From UKL13-2 sp964417885 (GTDB lineage: Bacteria > Pseudomonadota > Gammaproteobacteria > Burkholderiales > Usitatibacteraceae): 16,328 nt of DNA. The notes beneath the pieces were generated by a model. The model was given only the letters and a program-made list of their open reading frames with translations. It searched no databases and was not told the DNA's origin. The position numbers were made by a program, and so were the translations under genes. The DNA lies in NCBI GenBank assembly GCA_964417885.1, contig CAYQKN010000091.1, positions 1 to 16,328 of the forward strand, written 5' to 3'. Shown piece after piece: positions 1 to 5,545 of this stretch (within the stretch, counting starts at the first letter, position 1; each line of letters begins with the position of its first letter).

Positions 1-633
1 GATCACTTCGTCGATCGCCGACTTCTTCATCAGTTTGACGTCTGACATCTCCGGGCTGTGCTGGGTCGACAGCACCACCGTGTCGATCGAGTGCGGCTTG
101 CCATCCACATAACGCATGGTGACTTGCGACTTGGCATCGGGACGCAGCCACGGCATGCGGCCGTCGCGGCGCAATTCGGACTGACGCTGCACCAACCGGT
201 GCGCGTAGTAAATGGGGGCCGGCATCAGCACGCTGGTTTCGTCGCAGGCGTAACCGAACATCAGGCCCTGGTCACCGGCGCCCTGGTCGAGGCTGTTGTC
301 CTGTGCCGTATCGACACCCTGGGCGATATCCGGGCTCTGCTTGTCGTAGCAGACCATCACGGCGCAGCCCTTGTAGTCGATGCCGTACTCGGTGTTGTCG
401 TAGCCGATGCGGCGGATGGTGTCGCGGGCAACACCAATGTAGTCGACATTGGCGTGGGTGGTGATTTCGCCGGCCAGCACCACCAGTCCGGTGTTGCAAA
501 GCGTCTCGGCCGCCACGCGTGAGCGCGGATCCTGGGCTAGAATCGCGTCGAGAATCGAATCGGAAATCTGGTCCGCCACCTTGTCAGGATGGCCTTCGGA
601 AACCGATTCGGAGGTAAACAGAAAGTCAGTCAT
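1..633 (-). CDS. metK: S-adenosylmethionine synthase (N-terminal 211 residues, cut by window edge)
   Basis: Makes S-adenosylmethionine, the general methyl donor, from methionine and ATP in the cytoplasm. Reading the minus strand from the ATG at 633 gives an open frame to the window edge with no stop. The family's N-terminal signatures are present: GHPDK (residues 14-18), with the substrate-binding His15 and Asp17, then DQISDSILDA, and GAGDQGLMFGYA (about 118-129). The full family length is about 385-400 residues, so a little over half is visible. A GGGGA stretch lies a few bases upstream of the ATG and could be the ribosome binding site. The gene is divergent from the acyltransferase pair, and the 142-bp gap must hold both promoters. 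I saw no convincing SAM or SAH riboswitch in that gap. Identification is secure. Confidence 0.97.
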   Translation of the reverse strand, partial: MTDFLFTSESVSEGHPDKVADQISDSILDAILAQDPRSRVAAETLCNTGLVVLAGEITTHANVDYIGVARDTIRRIGYDNTEYGIDYKGCAVMVCYDKQSPDIAQGVDTAQDNSLDQGAGDQGLMFGYACDETSVLMPAPIYYAHRLVQRQSELRRDGRMPWLRPDAKSQVTMRYVDGKPHSIDTVVLSTQHSPEMSDVKLMKKSAIDEVI

Positions 634-775
634 TGGGTATCCCCACAGTCGTTGGAAAAATTGCCTGCATCGGTCGCCAAGGCACGCGAGAGGCCGGTAA
701 AACAACCGTGAATGTTAACAGAAAGGCCCTCCCAGCCGAAGTTAATCACCGCACAGCGCGAAGGGATTTCACGTC

Positions 776-1645
776 TTGAGCATGTTGTTCCGCTTGCTGG
801 GGCGCCTGCCGCTGCCGCTCAATCACCGGCTTGGCGCCTGGCTGGGCTGGCTGGCATGGATATTTTCCGCGCGGCACCGTCGGCTGACGCGTGAGAATCT
901 CGCCCGCTACGCGAAAGCCACCGGCCTGGGCGACATCGAACCGCTGGTTAGTGCGGCCATAGCCGAGCAGGGCAAGGGCATGAGCGAACTTGCCGTCGCC
1001 TGGGTCGCGCCGCTGGAACAGATTTACGGCATGGTGCGACAGTGCAGCGGCTGGCAGCACGTCGAGGCCGCCAAGAAAAATGATCGCGCCATCATTTTCG
1101 TCACCCCGCACCTGGGTTGTTACGACATTGCCGGCCGCTATCTCGAAAGCCGCATCCCGGTCACGGCGCTGTACCGGCCGCCCAAGCTGAAATCGCTCGA
1201 GCCCATCATGCAACAGGGTCGCATCCGCGGTGGCGGCAATACCGCCGCTGCCGACGCCGGTGGCGTGCGCACGCTGCTGAAGACACTCCGGTCCGGCGGC
1301 AACATCGTCATCCTGCCCGATCAGGTGCCGGCACCCGAACAGGGCGGCGACGGCGTCTGGGCGGACTTCTTCGGTGAACCCGCCTACACCATGACATTGC
1401 TGCCCCGCCTGGCGCGGTCGGCCGATGCGGTGGTGCTGTTCTTTTTCGCCGAACGGCTGCCCGCCGGTGCCGGCTACCACGTGCACATCATGCCGGCGCT
1501 CGCGCCATTCGCTGACGACAAGGCGGCAGCTGCGGCGCAGACCAACCACATGGTGGAAGCGTTGATTCGCCTGGCGCCGGCGCAGTACCTGTGGGGCTAC
1601 AATCGCTACAAACATCCCGCGGGCGCTCTGCCTCGTCCGGCCTAG
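776..1645 (+). CDS. LpxL/HtrB-family lipid A acyltransferase, first of two
   Basis: Inner-membrane acyltransferase of the LpxL/LpxM (HtrB/MsbB) family, which adds secondary acyl chains to lipid A using acyl-ACP. The N-terminus (about residues 3-31) is hydrophobic and fits a membrane anchor. The catalytic HX4D motif is visible as H112-LGCY-D117 after a hydrophobic strand, followed by YRPPK and by PDQ...WADFFGEPA, where the second family block is expected. Length (289 aa) is normal. I start at TTG 776 because AAGGGA at 761-766 is 9 bases upstream; the ATG at 782 is the alternative and costs only two residues. It ends 8 bases before a second paralogue, so the two are surely co-transcribed. Which acyl chain or position it modifies cannot be read from sequence, so I give no lpxL/lpxM symbol. 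Confidence 0.9.
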   Translation: MSMLFRLLGRLPLPLNHRLGAWLGWLAWIFSARHRRLTRENLARYAKATGLGDIEPLVSAAIAEQGKGMSELAVAWVAPLEQIYGMVRQCSGWQHVEAAKKNDRAIIFVTPHLGCYDIAGRYLESRIPVTALYRPPKLKSLEPIMQQGRIRGGGNTAAADAGGVRTLLKTLRSGGNIVILPDQVPAPEQGGDGVWADFFGEPAYTMTLLPRLARSADAVVLFFFAERLPAGAGYHVHIMPALAPFADDKAAAAAQTNHMVEALIRLAPAQYLWGYNRYKHPAGALPRPA

Positions 1646-1653
1646 AAACCTGT

Positions 1654-2511
1654 ATGCGTCTCGTCCTGCTGCTGCTCTGGTGTCTTCGCTGGCTGCCGCC
1701 ATCTGCGGTGGCCGCCCTGGGCCGCGGCCTCGGCAGCCTGCTGTTTCATTGGGGCCGCCGGCGCGTCACGCTGATCAACCTGCGCGCCTGCTTTCCGGGC
1801 TTGCCCGAAGCCGAGCGGGTGCGAATCGGCCGCGGCGTATTCCAGAGCCTCGCCCGCTCCACCCTGGAACTGGGACGCCTGTGGTACGCGCCGGTCGAGG
1901 TGGCGATGGCAAACGTAAAACTGGTCGACCGGCAGTACATGGACCAATGGCGCGGCGTGACGCCGGTGATTGTGCTGGCGCCTCACTTTGTCGGCCTGGA
2001 TATCGGTGGTGCCAAGTTTTCCCAGGCGTATCCGGAAGCGTTTTCGATGTATTCGGAACAGAAGAACAAGGTCTTCGACCGCGCGTTGCGCCGGGCGCGC
2101 AAGCGTTTCAGCGATGCCACCCTGATCACGCGCCAGCAAGGCCTGCGCCCGGTGCTGAAGGCGCTGAAGGAAAAGAAGCCGTTCTATTACCTGCCCGACA
2201 TGGACTTCGGCGCCAAGGACGCGGTGTTCGTCGATTTTTTCGGCATCAAGACCGCCACCGTCACCGCGCTGTCGCGTCTATGCGAGATCACCGGCGCGCG
2301 CGTGGTCCCGCTGGTCACCCGCCAGACCGCCGACGGTTACGAGGCCCGCTTCTACCCGGCCTGGGAGGGATTTCCATCCGGCAATGCCGAGGCCGATGCG
2401 CGCCGGATGAATGAATTCATCGAGCAGCGGATCGGTGAAATGCCGGACCAGTACTTCTGGGTCCACAAACGCTTCAAGACCCGTCCGCCTGGAGAGGCGG
2501 GGTTTTATTGA
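1654..2511 (+). CDS. LpxL/HtrB-family lipid A acyltransferase, second of two
   Basis: Second member of the same acyltransferase family (285 aa from the ATG at 1654), with an N-terminal hydrophobic segment (residues 3-31). HX4D is present as H111-FVGL-D116, and the downstream block YLPDMDFGAKDAVFVDFFG matches the corresponding block in the first copy. The two proteins are clearly paralogous but diverged. Here the sequence after the second conserved strand is MYSEQKNK, not the YRPPK of copy one, so substrate use may differ. Betaproteobacteria often carry such a pair beside metK, one for each secondary acyl chain of lipid A; that division of labour is inference. An upstream in-frame ATG at 1591 lies inside the first gene and is not a likely start. 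A hairpin terminator overlaps the stop codon. Confidence 0.9.
   Translation: MRLVLLLLWCLRWLPPSAVAALGRGLGSLLFHWGRRRVTLINLRACFPGLPEAERVRIGRGVFQSLARSTLELGRLWYAPVEVAMANVKLVDRQYMDQWRGVTPVIVLAPHFVGLDIGGAKFSQAYPEAFSMYSEQKNKVFDRALRRARKRFSDATLITRQQGLRPVLKALKEKKPFYYLPDMDFGAKDAVFVDFFGIKTATVTALSRLCEITGARVVPLVTRQTADGYEARFYPAWEGFPSGNAEADARRMNEFIEQRIGEMPDQYFWVHKRFKTRPPGEAGFY
2485..2507 (+). terminator. Intrinsic terminator overlapping the end of the second acyltransferase gene
   Basis: CCGCCT (2485-2490), loop GGAG and AGGCGG (2495-2500) form a perfect 6-bp GC-rich stem, extended by one T-G pair. GG and a TTTT run follow at 2503-2506. This fits a short Rho-independent terminator. It lies inside the last codons of the gene, and its T-run encodes part of the C-terminal FY. 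No other terminator-like structure is visible before the next gene. Confidence 0.6.
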
Positions 2512-2579
2512 GCGCCATCTGGCGCGACTTCCCGCTGGCGGGCGCGACATGACCGGCGGCGGACAGCATCACGCATCCC

Positions 2580-2608
2580 GGACTTACACCAAGCCGTATC
2601 AATATGAT
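2580..2608 (+). promoter_or_regulatory. Weak sigma-70-like promoter candidate for the 92-aa gene and dapF
   Basis: An AT-rich pocket (about 2594-2627) stands out in GC-rich DNA. It contains TATGAT at 2603-2608, one mismatch from the -10 consensus. The hexamer at -35 with 17-bp spacing (GGACTT, 2580-2585) is poor. The position after a terminator and about 40 bp upstream of the next ATG is right for a promoter, but the match alone is weak. Confidence 0.35.
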
Positions 2609-2649
2609 TAAATGGTAAAAAATGAACCAGGCAGTGGAGGATTGGCAAC

Positions 2650-2928
2650 ATGGCTCAGTTTCAGGTGCTGTTGCGCGGTGAACATTTCCTGTTGAACCGC
2701 GATGGGGCAGAAGGATGGTACGGTTTCCTCAAGACCGTCTATGTCCAATCGGAAACCGCCGACTCGGCCTGCGAGTACGCGGTCAAGCAGGCGATCTCCG
2801 ATCCGGAGTTCCGCGCCTCGGTTCGCAATCCGCCGGACAAGCCGCCGGCCATGAACGTCGAGGATTGCGCGGAAATCGAGAAAGATTCCAGCCTGCAGGA
2901 CAGCCCGTTCATCTACACCCCCGAATAA
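2650..2928 (+). CDS. Small conserved-looking protein of unknown function (92 aa)
   Basis: I do not recognise a family. The ATG at 2650 has a strong GGAGG ribosome binding site (2636-2640, 9-base spacing), which supports real translation. The product is soluble and acidic, with no signal peptide or membrane segment. It has an aromatic WYGF stretch (about residues 23-26), a central AVKQAISDPEFRASV region that looks helical, and an acidic tail ending in YTPE. There is a single Cys near residue 39 and another near 73, with no metal-site spacing. It sits between the acyltransferase pair and dapF, 11 bases before the dapF start, and so is probably first in the dapF transcript. Good codon structure and an RBS argue for a true gene; its role is unknown. 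Confidence 0.75.
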   Translation: MAQFQVLLRGEHFLLNRDGAEGWYGFLKTVYVQSETADSACEYAVKQAISDPEFRASVRNPPDKPPAMNVEDCAEIEKDSSLQDSPFIYTPE

Positions 2929-2939
2929 GAACGCCCCCA

Positions 2940-3770
2940 TTGTTATTGCGCTTCACCAAAATGCATGGCCAGGGCAATGACTTTGTCATGCTCAATGGCA
3001 TCAGCCAGTCCGTCTCCCTGACTCCCGATCAGATTCGCGCGATAGCCGACCGTCACAAGGGCGTCGGCTGCGACCAGTTGCTGGTGGTCGAGAAGCCAAC
3101 CCGTGCCGATACCGATTTCCGCTACCGGATCTACAACGCCGATGGCGGCGAAGTCGAGCAGTGTGGCAACGGCGCACGCTGTTTTGCCCAGTTCGTGCGC
3201 GATGAGGGCCTCACTGACAAGCAGGAAATCCGCGTCGAGACCCTTTCCGGGGTAATCGTGCCGCGCTTCGATGTCGGCGGCATGGTCACCGTCGACATGG
3301 GCGCGCCGCGCTTTGCGCCGGCCGACATTCCGTTTGTCGCGGAAACAGAGGCGAGCACCTATCAGCTGGATCTGGCGACCGGCAGCCTGACGGTCGGCGT
3401 GCTGTCGATGGGCAATCCGCACGCCGTCCAGGTGGTTGCCGACTGCGATCTGGCGCCGGTCGGTGTGCAGGGGCCGCTGATCGAACACCACCCGCGCTTT
3501 CCGCGGCGCGTCAACGCCGGCTTCATGCAGATCGTCGCCCGCAATGAAATCCGCCTGCGTGTGTGGGAACGAGGTGCCGGCGAAACGCTGGCCTGCGGTA
3601 CCGGCGCCTGCGCCGCGGTGGTGGCGGGCATCGGCTGGGGGATGCTGGATTCGACCGTCACCGTCCACACGCGCGGCGGTGATCTCACGGTAACATGGCG
3701 GGGTCGCCACCAGCCGGTCATGATGTCCGGTGCAACGGCGACGGTATTCAAGGGCGAAATCCAGCTCTGA
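2940..3770 (+). CDS. dapF: Diaminopimelate epimerase
   Basis: Converts LL- to meso-diaminopimelate, the last branch intermediate for lysine and the peptidoglycan cross-link residue; PLP-independent, cytoplasmic. The start region reads M-LLRFTKMHGQGNDFV, matching the family's N-terminus. The two catalytic cysteines are in place: C75 in EQCGNGAR and C219 in ETLACGTGAC. The 276-aa length is typical. I start at TTG 2940, because this gives the usual two residues before RFTKMHG. There is no ATG until inside the conserved motif (codon 8), and the in-frame extension back to 2715 overlaps the preceding gene. The ribosome binding site is weak (AAGAA region about 2927-2931), consistent with coupling to the upstream gene. 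The stop TGA overlaps the next gene's ATG. Confidence 0.96.
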   Translation: MLLRFTKMHGQGNDFVMLNGISQSVSLTPDQIRAIADRHKGVGCDQLLVVEKPTRADTDFRYRIYNADGGEVEQCGNGARCFAQFVRDEGLTDKQEIRVETLSGVIVPRFDVGGMVTVDMGAPRFAPADIPFVAETEASTYQLDLATGSLTVGVLSMGNPHAVQVVADCDLAPVGVQGPLIEHHPRFPRRVNAGFMQIVARNEIRLRVWERGAGETLACGTGACAAVVAGIGWGMLDSTVTVHTRGGDLTVTWRGRHQPVMMSGATATVFKGEIQL

Positions 3771-4498
3771 TGCCCATTCAAACCCGCACCAGCAAGGAAA
3801 TCGAAAACGTGGCACACGCCCCAAGCGCCGAACAAGTCGCAGAGTTTCTCAGAGCCGAACCGGATTTTTTCGAGCGGCATGTCGAGTTGCTTCTCAACAT
3901 CAATGTCGCCCACCCGCACGGCGGACGCACCGTGTCGATCCCCGAACGGCAGCTGATTGCCACGCGGGAAAAAGTCCGCCTGCTTGAAGGCAAGCTGTCC
4001 GAGCTGATCCAGTTCGGCGAGGAAAACGATTCCCTGTCCGACCGGATTCATTCCCTGACGCTGCGCCTGATCGACTGCACCACCTATGACCAGCTGATCG
4101 ACACCCTGTATCTCGACTTGCTCGACAATTTCCAGGTGCCGCATGTGGCGTTGCGATTCTGGGATGTGGCGTCGGTCGACAATCCGACCCCGGAGTTTCA
4201 GCCTGTCGCCACCGAACTGATGCAGTTCGTCGATGCCATGAAGGCGCCGTATTGCGGCAGTCACCCGGTGTATGAAACCAACCTCTGGTTCGGCGAACAT
4301 GCGCCGCACCTCAAGTCGTACGCGCTGGTGCCGTTGAAGTGCGGACAGACATTCGGCATGCTGCTGATGGCGTCCGAGAATGGCGAGCGCTTTTACGCCG
4401 ACATGGGTACCGTGTTCCTGACCCGCATCGGCGATGTGCTGGCGCATTGCCTCGCGCACCGGCTGACGCTCATTCCCGCCGCCCGCGCGGAGGGCTAG
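3770..4498 (+). CDS. DUF484 family protein
   Basis: A DUF484 protein (242 aa), a family with a GAF-like fold found almost always between dapF and xerC in proteobacteria; molecular function is not established. The family signature is visible: AEFLRAEPDFFERH (about residues 24-37), INVAHPHGG..VSIPERQ (about 44-61), then a helical coiled stretch (62-100) and a GAF-like C-terminal half. The ATG at 3770 overlaps the dapF stop by one base (TGATG). A GTG at 3809 preceded by AAGGAA is an equally plausible start and would give a more family-like N-terminus 13 residues shorter. The stop lies 14 bases before the xerC ATG, so this is one operon with dapF and xerC. Confidence 0.9.
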   Translation: MPIQTRTSKEIENVAHAPSAEQVAEFLRAEPDFFERHVELLLNINVAHPHGGRTVSIPERQLIATREKVRLLEGKLSELIQFGEENDSLSDRIHSLTLRLIDCTTYDQLIDTLYLDLLDNFQVPHVALRFWDVASVDNPTPEFQPVATELMQFVDAMKAPYCGSHPVYETNLWFGEHAPHLKSYALVPLKCGQTFGMLLMASENGERFYADMGTVFLTRIGDVLAHCLAHRLTLIPAARAEG

Positions 4499-4512
4499 TC
4501 ACGGTCCCGCCA

Positions 4513-5400
4513 ATGGACGCATCCATTGCGCGCTACCTCGATTTCCTGACGCATGAGCGGCGCCTCGCCGCGCTGACGGTGAAGCACTACGGCCGCGACC
4601 TGGCATTGCTGGCACGACTGGCAGAAGCCGCCGGCAGACCGATCGATGGCCTGACCCAGGCCGACGTGAGACGCTTTGCCGCGGCGCTGCACGGCCGCGG
4701 GCTGGGCGCCAAATCACTGGCCCGGGTGCTGTCTGGCTGGCGCGGCTACTATGCATTCCGCGTCCGCAACCAGCAGTCTGTGACCAATCCGGTGGATGGC
4801 GTGCGTGCGCCCAAGGCACCGCGTCGCCTGCCGCAAACGCTGTCGCCGGATCAGGCGGTCGCGCTGGTCAGCTTCACCGACGAAACACCCGAGGGCATTC
4901 GCGACCGCGCCATTTACGAACTGCTCTACTCGTCCGGACTGCGCGTGTCCGAGGTCACCGGACTGGACCTCGACAGCATCGATTTTTCCACCGCCGAAGT
5001 GCGCGTGACCGGCAAAGGCAACAAGACCCGCATTGTGCCGGTTGGACAGCATGCGATCGAGGCCGTCAACCACTGGCTGCCGGTACGCGAATCCCTGCAC
5101 CCGTCAGACCATGCCGCCCTGTTCGTCACCGCCCGCGGCAAGCGTGTCGGTCCGCGCCTGGTGCAGAGCCGGATCAAGCTCTGGGCAACGCGCCAGGGCC
5201 TGACGGTCAATCCGCATCCGCATATGCTGCGGCATTCGTTCGCCTCGCATGTATTGCAGTCCTCGGGCGATCTGCGCGCGGTGCAGGAGATGCTCGGTCA
5301 CGCCAGCATTGCCTCGACGCAGGTGTATACGCATCTGGATTTCCAACATCTGGCCAAGGTTTACGACACCGCGCATCCCAGGGCGAAGAGAAAGAAATGA
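4513..5400 (+). CDS. xerC: Tyrosine recombinase XerC
   Basis: Site-specific recombinase that, with XerD, resolves chromosome dimers at dif. It has an N-terminal SAM-like DNA-binding domain (about residues 1-90) and a C-terminal catalytic domain. All six catalytic residues are visible: R144 (GLRVSE), K168 (GKGNK), H237 and R240 (HMLRH), H263 (LGHASI) and the nucleophile Y272 (STQVYTH). The 295-aa length is normal. Position after dapF and DUF484 marks it as the housekeeping XerC and not a phage integrase. The C-terminus ends in HPRAKRKK, and the basic KRKK tail seems to result from a local duplication: a second copy of the same tail further downstream ends in HPRA plus stop, which is probably the ancestral end. 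Confidence 0.96.
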   Translation: MDASIARYLDFLTHERRLAALTVKHYGRDLALLARLAEAAGRPIDGLTQADVRRFAAALHGRGLGAKSLARVLSGWRGYYAFRVRNQQSVTNPVDGVRAPKAPRRLPQTLSPDQAVALVSFTDETPEGIRDRAIYELLYSSGLRVSEVTGLDLDSIDFSTAEVRVTGKGNKTRIVPVGQHAIEAVNHWLPVRESLHPSDHAALFVTARGKRVGPRLVQSRIKLWATRQGLTVNPHPHMLRHSFASHVLQSSGDLRAVQEMLGHASIASTQVYTHLDFQHLAKVYDTAHPRAKRKK

Positions 5401-5537
5401 GCATCTGGATTTTGCCTCCCGCCGCTCGCTCTCGCCCGCTCAACCTCGCAAACGAGGTTAGCGTTCGCCGCAACGCCGCTTCGCTTCGTTGTCAACATCT
5501 GGCCAAGGTTTACGACACCGCGCACCCTCGCGCCTAG
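5397..5537 (+). CDS. Possible 46-aa chimeric ORF ending in the XerC tail (doubtful)
   Basis: An ATG at 5397 overlaps the xerC TGA by the classic ATGA arrangement and opens a frame that runs through the 80-bp insert. It then enters copy B in the same frame as XerC, so its last 14 residues are QHLAKVYDTAHPRA, identical to the XerC tail. The first 32 residues (MSIWILPPAARSRPLNLANE...) match nothing I know. A weak AGAG purine stretch precedes the ATG. The reading frame may be accidental, but it keeps translation continuous from xerC to just before the acylase start, 8 bases downstream. Confidence 0.2.
   Translation: MSIWILPPAARSRPLNLANEVSVRRNAASLRCQHLAKVYDTAHPRA
5413..5492 (+). repeat. 80-bp insert with a palindrome, inside the second xerC-tail copy
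   Basis: This segment splits copy B of the duplicated xerC tail. It holds a perfect 7-bp inverted repeat, AACCTCG (5442-5448) and CGAGGTT (5453-5459), around a CAAA loop. The stem can be extended outward to about 11 bp with one bulged C (5441). The right half carries short CGCTTCG-like iterations. Size and structure resemble REP- or RPE-like palindromic elements, but the family is not recognised and no second copy lies in this window. Confidence 0.5.
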
Positions 5538-5545
5538 AGGAAAAA

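Noticed and set aside
58..522. A 154-codon plus-strand frame opposite metK
   Set aside because: The minus strand encodes MetK with family motifs throughout; the plus-strand frame is its mirror and has no recognisable domain.
634..775. A SAM or SAH riboswitch upstream of metK
   Set aside because: I looked on the minus strand for a conserved core and compact stem set and found none that was convincing. A covariance-model search would settle it.
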